Shown here: positions 41,619-51,206 of the stretch, piece by piece
How positions within the stretch are numbered: the stretch's first letter is position 1
Layout: each line of letters starts with the position of its first letter
Source of the DNA: a virus
Virus record (IMG/VR): IMGVR_UViG_3300032307_000731
Span: 1 to 64,000 of that record
Length of the DNA stretch: 64,000 nt
Reading direction: 5' to 3' (one strand)
The notes under the pieces: model-generated
What the model was told of the DNA's origin: nothing
The model's input: the letters and a program-made list of their open reading frames with translations, nothing else
Databases searched by the model: none
Program-made: the position numbers and the translations under genes

Positions 41619-42884
41619 ATGAAAATATTTGTTCAAATCGCCTCTTACCGAGACCCACAATTAGAACCAACAATTAAAAATATGTTGGAAAATGCCAAGA
41701 AACCTAAAAACATTCATTTTGGAATTGCAAGACAATTCAGTGAAGATGATGGTTTTGATAAATTAGAAGAATACAGAAAAGATAAGAGATTTAAAATTTT
41801 AGATATACCTTACAATGAATCTAAAGGTGTTTGTTGGGCAAGAAATTTAACTCAACAACTTTATGGTGGTGAGACATACACCCTTCAAATTGATTCTCAT
41901 ATGAGATTTGTTAAAGATTGGGACGACATTTTAATTAAGATGATTAAAGGCCTTCAAAAAGACGGATATGAGAAACCTTTGTTAACCGGTTATGTACCAT
42001 CTTTTGACCCTGAAAATGACCCTGCGGGTAGAGTAAATGAAGCTTGGAGAATGGTGTTTGATAGATTTATCCCTGAAGGAGCGGTATTCTTTTTACCTGA
42101 AACAATTCCGGGATGGAGAGAAATGAAAAAACCGGTAACGGCAAGATTCTATTCTGCTCACTTCTGTTTCACATTAGGTGCTTTCTCAATAGAGGTTCAA
42201 CACAACCCTGAATATTATTTCCATGGAGAAGAAATTTCAATTGCAGCAAGAGCATATACTTGGGGTTACGATTTGTTCCACCCACAAATTCCTGTGGTAT
42301 ATCATGAATATACTCGTAAAGGTAGAACTAAACAATGGGATGATGACAAATCGTGGGGAGAGAAAAACAAACATTCTCATTTTACAAATAGAAAACTATT
42401 TGGTATGGATGGTGAAAAACAAGAAGGTCATGATGGCCCATTTGGATTTGGCCCTGTTAGAACTTTAAAAGATTATGAAAAATATTCGGGGTTATTATTT
42501 GAAAAGAGGGCTATTGACAAATATACTTTGGAAAAAAACTATCCACCAAATCCATATAATTTTGAGACAGAACAAGAATGGAAAGATAGTTTTTGTATGA
42601 TGTTCAAACATTGTATTGATATTGGATATGACCAAGTACCTGAAAATGATTATGAATTTTGGGTGGTTGCATTTCACAACGATAAGGATGAAACTTTATA
42701 TAGAAAAGATGCGGACAAAAATGAAATTGCTGGATTTATGAGAGACCCTGACAAATATTGTAAAGTATGGAGAGAATTTCAAACAGATGAGTTACCATCT
42801 CATTGGGTTGTTTGGCCATTTTCAACATCAAAAGGGTGGTGTGATAGAATAACAGGTAGACTACACCATAATATAGTTAGTTAA
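41619..42884 (+). CDS. Polypeptide GlcNAc-transferase family protein (PF11397 type)
   Basis: The protein has 421 residues. It shows the pattern of the GlcNAc-transferase family that includes Dictyostelium Skp1 hydroxyproline GlcNAc-transferase: IFVQIASYRDPQLEPTIKNM (4-23), NIHFGIARQFSEDD, GVCWARNLTQQLYGGE, and YTLQIDSHMRFVKDWDDILI with the DSH metal site. Later, GEEISIAARAYTWGYDLFHP is the catalytic-region motif. Known members transfer a sugar to a protein residue. It lies right after three Thr/Pro-rich adhesin genes, which are obvious possible substrates. No prolyl hydroxylase is seen in the window, so Thr may be the acceptor; that is inference. Confidence 0.85.
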   Translation: MKIFVQIASYRDPQLEPTIKNMLENAKKPKNIHFGIARQFSEDDGFDKLEEYRKDKRFKILDIPYNESKGVCWARNLTQQLYGGETYTLQIDSHMRFVKDWDDILIKMIKGLQKDGYEKPLLTGYVPSFDPENDPAGRVNEAWRMVFDRFIPEGAVFFLPETIPGWREMKKPVTARFYSAHFCFTLGAFSIEVQHNPEYYFHGEEISIAARAYTWGYDLFHPQIPVVYHEYTRKGRTKQWDDDKSWGEKNKHSHFTNRKLFGMDGEKQEGHDGPFGFGPVRTLKDYEKYSGLLFEKRAIDKYTLEKNYPPNPYNFETEQEWKDSFCMMFKHCIDIGYDQVPENDYEFWVVAFHNDKDETLYRKDADKNEIAGFMRDPDKYCKVWREFQTDELPSHWVVWPFSTSKGWCDRITGRLHHNIVS

Positions 42885-42891
42885 TAAATCA

Positions 42892-43842
42892 ATGAGTAGA
42901 AAATTAATTGTTCATCAACCAACAAACCATCAAAGTAAAAAATATAGATATTATAATATATTTTTTGATAATTTTATTAAAAAATTATCGGAAAGACATG
43001 ATGTTGTAACTGATAGATATTATAGAGATGCTCATCTCGGACAAAAATTAGTTAGACTTGGGTGGCAACATAATGAAAATGATATTGATGTATTAACATA
43101 TGAATGTGAAATGATTATTGAAGATTATGACACAGGAGAAACATATGTATTTGGAGTTGCCGATGATTTAACTTCAGCGACATTAAACTTACAATCGTAT
43201 GACAATGTTAAAAAGGTATTTATTTCTCAATTTATTAGAGAAAAAGTCTATCATCATGTTTCACCCGAAAATCGACATAAATATTTCCCATGGATATATT
43301 TCCCGTCAAATGAATATGATTTAGACTATTATTATAATCTAAGAAAAAATATGGTTATATCTAATGATAAGTTTTATTTTAGAGGAGATACATCAACAAG
43401 ACCTATTCTTAATTATTTTAGTTCTGATGTTTTTTATGGAGGTGTTCCAATTGGAGGTTTTGAAAGTTACGCTAAAGAAATGTTAAATTTTGAGATAGCA
43501 TTTTCAGTTGCAGGTAGGGGTGAAATTTGTTATCGGGATATAGAATGTATGGCAATGGGTATTCCATTAATTAGATTTGAGTTTACGAGTGAATTTCACG
43601 AACCATTGATTCCAAATTATCATTACATATCAGTTGAAAGACCGGATGACTTGAAAGATTGGATGAACTTAGATAGAAATGGATTACAACACCATGCGGA
43701 CATGATAACAAAAAGATTTTTAGAAGTAAAAGACGATAAAGAATTTTTAAATTTTATTTCAGAAAATGCTAGAAAGTACTATGAAACATATTTGTCTCCG
43801 GAAAGTAGTGTAGAATACACATTAAACTTATTAGAATTATAG
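42892..43842 (+). CDS. Exostosin-like glycosyltransferase
   Basis: The protein has 316 residues. The C-terminal half has IAFSVAGRGEICYRDIECMA and GIPLIRFEFTSEFH, a donor-site pattern of exostosin-like GT-B enzymes. The N-terminal half is Tyr- and Asp-rich (KKYRYYNIFFDNF). It starts 7 bases after the polypeptide GlcNAc-transferase gene and is probably the next enzyme in extending the glycan. Confidence 0.65.
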   Translation: MSRKLIVHQPTNHQSKKYRYYNIFFDNFIKKLSERHDVVTDRYYRDAHLGQKLVRLGWQHNENDIDVLTYECEMIIEDYDTGETYVFGVADDLTSATLNLQSYDNVKKVFISQFIREKVYHHVSPENRHKYFPWIYFPSNEYDLDYYYNLRKNMVISNDKFYFRGDTSTRPILNYFSSDVFYGGVPIGGFESYAKEMLNFEIAFSVAGRGEICYRDIECMAMGIPLIRFEFTSEFHEPLIPNYHYISVERPDDLKDWMNLDRNGLQHHADMITKRFLEVKDDKEFLNFISENARKYYETYLSPESSVEYTLNLLEL

Positions 43843-43843
43843 A

Positions 43844-44782
43844 ATGGTTATTAATATACAAATAAATTTTACTTCAGGTATTGGGGATTTTTACACTTAT
43901 TTTTGTGAAATATATTTTTTATCTAAACAACTTAAAGAATTAGGACATGACGTTCATTTGTACTTTAATTCCAAAAGGAAGATAGATTTTTTAAATTTAT
44001 TTGAATCTAAATATTATGAATATTTTGACCAAATATTTTTAATTGAAAATGGAAAAACTTTAAATGATTTTGAGAATTATAAAATAAAGTATCCACATGA
44101 AAAATGGCCTGCGGGTGTACATTGTTGGGAAATGTTTGTTCCTGAAGAATTTAATGATGAATATAAACAATATTTTGTTAATTTATCACATCCTGGATTA
44201 TTAAATTATGAAGACTTAAGTGATTTTCCAAAATTATCTGAAGAAATTATTAAAAACACCGAAAAATTTAAAATAGAAAATGGTTTAAATAATTTTAGTG
44301 TTATTCATTTTAGGGAGTGGGATGACATTGGAGATGCATACAACGTTAGAATATTACATCCTGAAATACAAGATGAAGAGTTTCAAGTAAGACACAAAAC
44401 ATTAAAATCAGCATTTTCTATAAATGAAAATACAATGAACAAAATAAAAGATATTTGTGATAATAATGAAATGGTTTTTGTTTGTTCAAATAGTATGAGT
44501 GTTAAACGTTACATTAAAGAACATTTTGATAATGTTTTCTTATATGATGATGACATCTTAAAAACAACAAGAAGAGATTATAGTGATGAAGAGTATTGGA
44601 ATTTTTGTTTAATAGAATTTTGCCTAATTTCTATGTCGGAAAAAATTAATATATTCACAAATTATGATTGGATTAGTAATTTTATTGTTTATGGTGTGTT
44701 AAATAATAAATTTGGGATTGTTAACCCATATAAAAATAATTTGTTTATTCAAAATTACGGACCTTTTATGAATTTATCATGA
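43844..44782 (+). CDS. GT-B-like glycosyltransferase candidate
   Basis: The protein has 312 residues. INFTSGIGDFYTYFCEIYFL resembles the GxGD start of heptosyltransferase-like GT-B proteins, and FVCSNSMSVKRYIKEHFDNV looks like a donor-domain loop. No firm family. Its stop overlaps the next start (ATGA), showing coupled translation in this operon of sugar genes. Confidence 0.55.
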   Translation: MVINIQINFTSGIGDFYTYFCEIYFLSKQLKELGHDVHLYFNSKRKIDFLNLFESKYYEYFDQIFLIENGKTLNDFENYKIKYPHEKWPAGVHCWEMFVPEEFNDEYKQYFVNLSHPGLLNYEDLSDFPKLSEEIIKNTEKFKIENGLNNFSVIHFREWDDIGDAYNVRILHPEIQDEEFQVRHKTLKSAFSINENTMNKIKDICDNNEMVFVCSNSMSVKRYIKEHFDNVFLYDDDILKTTRRDYSDEEYWNFCLIEFCLISMSEKINIFTNYDWISNFIVYGVLNNKFGIVNPYKNNLFIQNYGPFMNLS

Positions 44783-45420
44783 TGAAAAAAATAATATCAT
44801 TTTCTTTATATGGAGCACAAATAAAATATTCTTATGGGATGATAAGTAATGTTGAGATTGCTCAGGTTATTTTTCCGGATTGGATATGTAGAATTTATTA
44901 TGGTAAATCAGTCCCATCGGAGATTGTAGAACAATTAAAAACTTATCCCAATGTTGAATTATGTTTAATGGACGAAGGGGAAGAATACATTTTTCCTATG
45001 ATGTGGAGATTTTTGGCAATTGATGATGACGATGTTGAAGTAATGATATCAAGGGATGCCGATGCTAGATTATCATATAGAGAAAAACATTGTGTGGACA
45101 TTTTTATGGAATCTAATTACTTATTACATTCAATTAGGGACAATCCTAGTCATAATAATATTATGGGTGGTATGTGGGGAATTAAAAAAAATAATAGAGT
45201 TAAAATGAATGAATTAAGTAAAGATTGGAAAGGTCATTACTACGATTCAGACCAAAAATTTTTAAGAGAAAAATTAGTACCTTTATTTAATGACAGTTAT
45301 TTAATTCACTGTTCAACATATTTGAAAACCTTTCCAATTGAAAAAACCAATGAATATTTTGTTGGTGGATGGTGGGACGAAAATAATTTCGGAAAACCTC
45401 AAAATTATATATTTTTTTAA
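44779..45420 (+). CDS. GT-A-like glycosyltransferase candidate
   Basis: The protein has 213 residues. KKIISFSLYGAQIKYSYGM opens the fold, VEVMISRDADARLSYRE gives a DxD metal site, and YDSDQKFLREKL and FPIEKTNEYFVGGWW follow. This pattern is common in small glycosyltransferases of capsule loci. It uses ATGATG at its start, overlapping the upstream stop. Confidence 0.65.
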   Translation: MMKKIISFSLYGAQIKYSYGMISNVEIAQVIFPDWICRIYYGKSVPSEIVEQLKTYPNVELCLMDEGEEYIFPMMWRFLAIDDDDVEVMISRDADARLSYREKHCVDIFMESNYLLHSIRDNPSHNNIMGGMWGIKKNNRVKMNELSKDWKGHYYDSDQKFLREKLVPLFNDSYLIHCSTYLKTFPIEKTNEYFVGGWWDENNFGKPQNYIFF

Positions 45421-45429
45421 AACATTAAA

Positions 45430-46293
45430 ATGGAAAACAAAACATTATTTATAACTTGTTTTTATAACGGGTTAGATAATACGATTTTAGGAGGTCGTGT
45501 TGGTAGAATACATCATTACATAAATTCACTAAAAACTTTACTTAATTTAGAATCTGATTTTGTAATTTATACCTCAGAAGAGGATAAGAACGAACTTGAA
45601 AAACATATTGATTTTACTAAGTATAAATCAAATGTTAGGTTAATTGTTTATGATTTATTTTCACATCCAAACCATGAATATTTTCAAAAAATGTTGAATG
45701 GAAATAAAAACGATAGATGTCATGAAATAATGCATAATAAGACTTCATGGATTAAAAATCATATGTCTGAAGATTATGATTTTTATTATTGGATTGATTG
45801 TGGATTATCTCATGGTGGGTTATTTCCAAGAAGATATAGAAGTGGTGATTCTTTCTACGATTTCTTTTCATGTACTTTATTTAACCCAACAATGGTTGAA
45901 AACTTGAATAAGGTTGAAGATAAAGTTACAATATTATATGGAGACCAATCAAAACACTTATTAGAAAGAAGAGCAAATGAAAAATTTTATCATAACATAG
46001 ATGTTGTTGAAAATTGTCATATTGTCGGAGGTATGTTTGGTGGTAAAAAAGAACTTGTTAATGATTTTTGTTTAATGTATGATGATGTTTTAAAAGAAAT
46101 GATTGAATATAATGCTTTAGATATGGAAGAGGCTTTATATACAATAATATATCAAAGAAATAAAAATAACTTTAATAAATTAATATTCACTACGTGGCAC
46201 CATGAGGATAGTGATATGGCAAAATATAACTTTGATAATGAGATATATTTTTATAAAATTTTTGAAAAATTAAATAACATAATTGATGAATAA
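45430..46293 (+). CDS. HtrL/YibB-like glycosyltransferase candidate
   Basis: The protein has 287 residues. FITCFYNGLDNTILGGRVGR starts the fold and DYDFYYWIDCGLSHGGLFP is the family mark of HtrL/YibB-like proteins (a DCG acidic site), followed by HIVGGMFGGKKELVNDF. HtrL/YibB proteins are linked to lipopolysaccharide loci but have no proven activity. It overlaps the next gene, which starts with a related domain. Confidence 0.65.
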   Translation: MENKTLFITCFYNGLDNTILGGRVGRIHHYINSLKTLLNLESDFVIYTSEEDKNELEKHIDFTKYKSNVRLIVYDLFSHPNHEYFQKMLNGNKNDRCHEIMHNKTSWIKNHMSEDYDFYYWIDCGLSHGGLFPRRYRSGDSFYDFFSCTLFNPTMVENLNKVEDKVTILYGDQSKHLLERRANEKFYHNIDVVENCHIVGGMFGGKKELVNDFCLMYDDVLKEMIEYNALDMEEALYTIIYQRNKNNFNKLIFTTWHHEDSDMAKYNFDNEIYFYKIFEKLNNIIDE

Positions 46294-47959
46294 TATAACG
46301 TTAGTAACAGGAATATGGGATATTGGTAGGGAAGGTTTAACCGAAGGATGGTCAAGGTCATACCAACATTATTTAGATAAATTTGAACAACTTTTAGATG
46401 TTCAAGAAAATATGATAATTTTTGGAGACGCAGAACTTAAAGATTTTGTTTTTAAAAAAAGAAATGAATCAAATACTCAATTTATTGAAAGACCTTTAAA
46501 ATGGTTTACCGATTCTGAATTTTTTCCATTAATTCAAAATATTAGAACAAACCCTGACTGGTACAATCAAGTTGGGTGGTTAAAAGATTCTACTCAGGCT
46601 AGATTAGAAAACTATAATCCATTGGTAATGTCAAAAGTTTTTCTTTTACACGACGCAAAAATATTTGATAAATTTGATTCAGAATATATGTTTTGGATTG
46701 ATGGGGGTTTAACCAACACAGTTCATCCGGGTTATTTTACTCATGATAAAGTTCTTGATAAACTTTCTAAATATATTTCAAAATTTTCATTTATAAGTTT
46801 CCCTTATGGTGCTGAAAGTGAAATACATGGTTTTGAGTATAATAAATTAAATTCATTAGCCGGAGATAAAGTTACTAAAGTTTCAAGAGGTGGGTTTTTT
46901 GGGGGTCCTAAAAACACAATAACCGATATTAATGGTGTTTATTATGGATTATTAAAATCCACATTATCGGACGGTTATATGGGAACTGAAGAATCTATCT
47001 TCAGCGTAATGGCTCACAAACACTCAGATTTGATTAATTATTTTGAAATTGATTCTAATGGGTTAGTTGGTAAGTTTTTTGAAGATTTAAAAAATGATAC
47101 CTTAGTCCCAAAGAATGAATCGAAAGTTAGTGTTGAAAATAATTTGGACATAAATAAAGTAGGTTTATATGTTTTAACTTTCAATAGTCCAAAACAATTT
47201 AAAACATTAATTGATTCAATGATGGCTTATGACCAAGATTATTTACTAAAAACTACTAAATTTTTATTAGATAATTCAACAGATGATTCAACTTATGATG
47301 AATATTCTAAATTATGTAATGAATATAATTTCACTCACATTAAAAAAGATAATTTAGGAATTTGCGGTGGAAGGCAATTTATTGCGGAACATTTTAATGA
47401 CACCGATTTAGATTATTATTTATTTTTTGAAGATGATATGTTTTTCTTCCCAAATGAAGGTATTGTGTGTCGAAATGGATTTAATCGATATGTACCAAAT
47501 TTATATTCAAAATCATTGGAGATAATTAAAACAGAAGATTTTGATTTTATCAAATTAAATTATTCTGAATTTTATGGTGATAATGGAACTCAATGGTCTT
47601 GGTATAATGTACCTCAATCGGTAAGAGAAGAATTTTGGCCTGAAAAACCAAGATTACCTGAAATGGGGTTAGACCCTAACGCACCAAAAACTGTTTACAA
47701 TAAAGTAGTATCTTATAAAGGTTTACCTTACGTTAGTGGTGAAGTTTATTATTGTAATTGGCCTCAAATTGTTAGTAGACCCGGAAATAAAAAAATGTTT
47801 TTAGATACCACATGGGCACATCCATTTGAACAAACATGGATGAGTCATATGTATCAATTAACTAAAAAAGGTGAATTGTCATCAGGATTATTACTTTTAA
47901 CACCAACCGAACACGATAGATTCGAGCATTATGATAGAGATTTGAGAAAAGAGTCATAA
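46286..47959 (+). CDS. HtrL/YibB-like domain fused to a GT2-like domain
   Basis: The protein has 557 residues from the ATG at 46286; a TTG at 46283 is also in frame. Residues 1-265 repeat the fold of the upstream gene: LVTGIWDIGREGLTEGW, YMFWIDGGLTNTVHPGYF and RGGFFGGPKNTITD. Residues 285-557 are a GT2-like domain with GLYVLTFNSPKQFKTLID, GICGGRQFIAEHF and LFFEDDMFFF (EDD metal site). It is the last gene of the plus-strand sugar operon and could add two residues in sequence. Confidence 0.72.
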   Translation: MNNITLVTGIWDIGREGLTEGWSRSYQHYLDKFEQLLDVQENMIIFGDAELKDFVFKKRNESNTQFIERPLKWFTDSEFFPLIQNIRTNPDWYNQVGWLKDSTQARLENYNPLVMSKVFLLHDAKIFDKFDSEYMFWIDGGLTNTVHPGYFTHDKVLDKLSKYISKFSFISFPYGAESEIHGFEYNKLNSLAGDKVTKVSRGGFFGGPKNTITDINGVYYGLLKSTLSDGYMGTEESIFSVMAHKHSDLINYFEIDSNGLVGKFFEDLKNDTLVPKNESKVSVENNLDINKVGLYVLTFNSPKQFKTLIDSMMAYDQDYLLKTTKFLLDNSTDDSTYDEYSKLCNEYNFTHIKKDNLGICGGRQFIAEHFNDTDLDYYLFFEDDMFFFPNEGIVCRNGFNRYVPNLYSKSLEIIKTEDFDFIKLNYSEFYGDNGTQWSWYNVPQSVREEFWPEKPRLPEMGLDPNAPKTVYNKVVSYKGLPYVSGEVYYCNWPQIVSRPGNKKMFLDTTWAHPFEQTWMSHMYQLTKKGELSSGLLLLTPTEHDRFEHYDRDLRKES

Positions 47960-47964
47960 CTATA

Positions 47965-47972
47965 TATTTATA
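47965..47972 (+). promoter_or_regulatory. Candidate late promoter motif TATTTATA
   Basis: TATTTATA lies between the stop at 47959 and the ATG at 47976, ending 3 bases before the start. Confidence 0.4.
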
Positions 47973-47975
47973 GTT

Positions 47976-48353
47976 ATGGAATTTTATATCAAACAAAACG
48001 CAACATTACCTGTATTGAAAATGCAAGTTGTTAAAGACGGGAGAGCCGGTTACCAACAACTAATGCGTGATTTAGAGGTATCTACAATATTTTTTACAAT
48101 GATTGACGTGGAGACGGGTATTCCTAAAATAGTATCCGCTCCTGCTCAAATTGTTAATTTAATCTTACCTGACGGTGCCGAACCTGAATATTATATCTAT
48201 TTTAAATTTACCTCCCGAGATACTAACACTCCGGGAAGATATGAAGGACAATTCTTAATTAAGAATGATGAGGGTAATTTAATTCTTCCAATTAGAGAAG
48301 AATTATATATTAATGTTCAACCAAGTTTTATTTCTGAAACTGCATGTTGTTAA
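47976..48353 (+). CDS. Small virion protein, BppU-like N-terminal fold
   Basis: The protein has 125 residues. KQNATLPVLKMQVVKDGR, then STIFFTMIDVETGIPKI and YYIYFKFTSRDTNTPGRYEG, fit the beta-sandwich found at the N-terminus of some phage baseplate or fibre adaptor proteins (BppU-like). It ends in two Cys. It lies between the sugar operon and the DNA polymerase and probably joins a fibre to the tail. Confidence 0.55.
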   Translation: MEFYIKQNATLPVLKMQVVKDGRAGYQQLMRDLEVSTIFFTMIDVETGIPKIVSAPAQIVNLILPDGAEPEYYIYFKFTSRDTNTPGRYEGQFLIKNDEGNLILPIREELYINVQPSFISETACC

Positions 48354-48378
48354 TTTGATTCTTAATAAATTTTAATTA

Positions 48379-48385
48379 TATTTAT
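48379..48385 (+). promoter_or_regulatory. TATTTAT motif in the polymerase leader
   Basis: TATTTAT lies 63 bases before the polymerase start. The leader includes a 9-codon open frame (48396-48425). Since polymerase is usually an early gene, this copy may be coincidental. Confidence 0.25.
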
Positions 48386-48448
48386 TTACGATGAGAAAGG
48401 TAAACTTCACAACTAAGTGATTGCCAATAAACCACTCGTAGATAATAT

Positions 48449-51175
48449 ATGATTAACAGTGAAGAAATTGAGGCGTTCCTACATGGGAATGACCCGGAAG
48501 AATTTATAGTTGCCATCGAGTATGATTACCGAGACAACTGTATCTACAAAATTAAGGAGATTCCCGGAAAAGGGAAAGAAATCCGTAAAGACACTTTTAC
48601 CCCGTTCGCTTGGGTAGGTGATTTAAAAAATCTAAAATTTTATAACGACTCGAAAGCCGCTCAGAAAGAGGCGATGACCAAGTATGGGATTCTAATTGAG
48701 AAATTGGAAACTCACGGGAACGAACGTCTTGAAAAAGGTTTAACCTTTATGGTTAAATCAATGAAAGGGTACCGAGAACTTATCCAATTCTTTAGAGATG
48801 GTGGATGTGACCCATGGGGTGACAAAGCTAAGGATAAGATAACACTTCTATCTCCGGTGGAACAATACCTTGTATCCAAAGAAAAGAGATTATTTAAGGG
48901 GTTTGAAAACTATAACGAGGTTACTCGAATGGTATATGACTTGGAGACGACCGCACTTGAACCAAAGGACGGTCGTATCTTCATGATTGGAATTAAAACC
49001 AATAAAGGTTACCATAGAGTAATCGAATGTACTGATGAGAATGAAGAAAAGGGGGCAATCATTGAATTCTTCAAAGTAATCAACGAACTTAAACCATCTA
49101 TTATTGGTGGGTATAACTCAGCAAACTTTGACTGGCATTGGATATTTGAAAGAAGTAAGATATTAGGGATTGATTTAAAGAAAGTTTGTAAATCATTAAA
49201 CCCTAATCATTCATATACTCGTAAAGATGGTATGTTAAAATTGGCAAATGAGGTTGAGACTTATACTCAAACTTCTATTTGGGGATATAATGTAATTGAC
49301 ATTATCCATGCTGTTCGTAGAGCTCAAGCAATCAACTCAAGTATTAAAGCGGCGGGTTTGAAATACATTACCAAGTACATTAATGCCGAATCCCCGAGTC
49401 GTGTTTATATTGACCACTTGGATATTGGTCCGTTCTACGCGGATAAAGATGATTTTTGGTTAAACACAACTAATGGTAACTACAAGAAAGTTGGTGTTGA
49501 TGAAAAGATTGATGGTATTTGTTCAAGACGTACTGACATCTATGAAAAAATTCAGGGAGATAAGTTAGTTGAAAAGTATCTTGACGATGACTTAGATGAA
49601 ACTCTTAAAGTTGACCAAGAGTTCAACCAAGGTTCATTCTTGTTGGCGGCAATGATTCCAACAACATATGAAAGAGTTTCAACAATGGGTACCGCAACAT
49701 TATGGAAAATGTTAATGTTAGCTTGGTCTTATAAACATGGGATTGCAATTCCTGCTAAAGAGGCAAAGACTGACTTCGTAGGAGGTCTTTCAAGACTCTT
49801 AAAAGTTGGTTATAGTAAGAATGTACTAAAACTTGACTTTAGTTCCCTATACCCTTCAATTCAGTTGGTACACGATGTATTTCCTGATTGTGATGTTACA
49901 GGGGCAATGAAAGGTATGTTAACCTATTTCCGTAATACCCGTATCAAATACAAACAATTGGCTGAGGAGTTTTACGAAACGGACAGAGCAAAATCAGAAT
50001 CATATGGTAATAAACAATTACCAATTAAGATTTTCATTAACTCGATGTTCGGTGCGTTATCCGCTCCTCAGGTTTATGCTTGGGGTGATATGTATATGGG
50101 AGAACAGATTACCTGTACCGGTAGACAATATCTTCGTCAGATGATTAAGTTTTTTATGAGTAAAGGATATGTTCCTTTGGTTATGGATACTGACGGTGTC
50201 AATTTCTCTACTCCGGATGAAGCGAATGACCGAGTTTATGTTGGTCGTGGTTTGAATTGGAAAGTTAAAGAGGGTAAAGAATATTATGGACCTGAGGCGG
50301 ATGTTGCGGAATATAACGATGTCTTTATGAGAGGTGAGATGGCACTTGATACTGATGGTGTTTGGCCGTCAACCATTAACTTAGCTCGTAAAAACTATGC
50401 GGTTATGGATTCTAAAGGTAAAATTAAATTAACCGGTAATAGTATTAAGTCTAAAAAACTTCCGTTGTATATTGAGGAGTTTTTGGATAAAGGAATTAAG
50501 TTATTACTTCAGGGTGATGGGCAGGCGTTTGTTGAATATTATTATGAATACTTACAAAAGATTTATGATAAAGAGATTTCTTTAAGTAAGATTGCTCAGA
50601 GAGCGAGGGTCAAATTATCATTAGAAGATTATAAGAAACGATTGTCAACTAAAACTAAAGCTGGTAATAGTATGTCAAGGATGGCTCACATGGAATTAGC
50701 ATTACAAGAAAATTTAAAAGTTAATTTGGGGGATGTCATTATGTATGTGAATAATGGTCTTAGAGCATCTCATGGTGATGTTCAGAAAAAAGGAGAGGGG
50801 ATTCAATTAAATTGTTATATGTTGGATAAAAATATCTTGGATGATAATCCTGATTTGAAAGGTGATTATAATGTTGCAAGAGCGGTAACCACGTTTAATA
50901 AGAAATTACAACCCTTAATGGTCGTTTTCCAAGATGAAGTTAGAAATAACTTATTAGTTAATGACCCTGAAAAGAGAGGTATCTTTACTAAATCACAATG
51001 TGAATTAATAAATGGACATCCATTAGACGAAGGGTCTCAAGACAGATTACAAGAAGATGTTCTTGACGTTACAGAACAAGAATTAAAATATTGGGAAAAA
51101 CGAGGATTATCTCCTGATTATATGTACGACTTAGCCGAAGAAGGTTGGGAGGAAAAATTAAAAGTGATGGTATAA
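48449..51175 (+). CDS. Family B DNA polymerase, T4 gp43-like
   Basis: The protein has 908 residues, the usual size for T4 gp43. The 3'-5' exonuclease site YDLETTALEP starts near residue 163, with GGYNSANFDWHWIF as Exo II. Polymerase motif A is LKLDFSSLYPSI (about 464), motif B is KIFINSMFGALSAP (about 526) and motif C is VMDTDGVNF (about 579), where T4 has DTDS. It replicates the phage genome. The gene has higher GC in its first half than the flanking sugar genes. A convergent terminator follows. Confidence 0.95.
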   Translation: MINSEEIEAFLHGNDPEEFIVAIEYDYRDNCIYKIKEIPGKGKEIRKDTFTPFAWVGDLKNLKFYNDSKAAQKEAMTKYGILIEKLETHGNERLEKGLTFMVKSMKGYRELIQFFRDGGCDPWGDKAKDKITLLSPVEQYLVSKEKRLFKGFENYNEVTRMVYDLETTALEPKDGRIFMIGIKTNKGYHRVIECTDENEEKGAIIEFFKVINELKPSIIGGYNSANFDWHWIFERSKILGIDLKKVCKSLNPNHSYTRKDGMLKLANEVETYTQTSIWGYNVIDIIHAVRRAQAINSSIKAAGLKYITKYINAESPSRVYIDHLDIGPFYADKDDFWLNTTNGNYKKVGVDEKIDGICSRRTDIYEKIQGDKLVEKYLDDDLDETLKVDQEFNQGSFLLAAMIPTTYERVSTMGTATLWKMLMLAWSYKHGIAIPAKEAKTDFVGGLSRLLKVGYSKNVLKLDFSSLYPSIQLVHDVFPDCDVTGAMKGMLTYFRNTRIKYKQLAEEFYETDRAKSESYGNKQLPIKIFINSMFGALSAPQVYAWGDMYMGEQITCTGRQYLRQMIKFFMSKGYVPLVMDTDGVNFSTPDEANDRVYVGRGLNWKVKEGKEYYGPEADVAEYNDVFMRGEMALDTDGVWPSTINLARKNYAVMDSKGKIKLTGNSIKSKKLPLYIEEFLDKGIKLLLQGDGQAFVEYYYEYLQKIYDKEISLSKIAQRARVKLSLEDYKKRLSTKTKAGNSMSRMAHMELALQENLKVNLGDVIMYVNNGLRASHGDVQKKGEGIQLNCYMLDKNILDDNPDLKGDYNVARAVTTFNKKLQPLMVVFQDEVRNNLLVNDPEKRGIFTKSQCELINGHPLDEGSQDRLQEDVLDVTEQELKYWEKRGLSPDYMYDLAEEGWEEKLKVMV

Positions 51176-51206
51176 AAAAAGTGGTCTTAGGACCACTTTT
51201 GTTTTT
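51174..51206. terminator. Bidirectional terminator
   Basis: AAAAAGTGGTC-TTAG-GACCACTTTT with A and T tracts, between the convergent genes ending at 51175 and 51206. Confidence 0.88.

Noticed and set aside
48396-48425. A 9-codon open frame in the DNA polymerase leader as a regulatory leader peptide
   Set aside because: It is too short to judge, has no repeated regulatory codons, and shows no clear hairpin.
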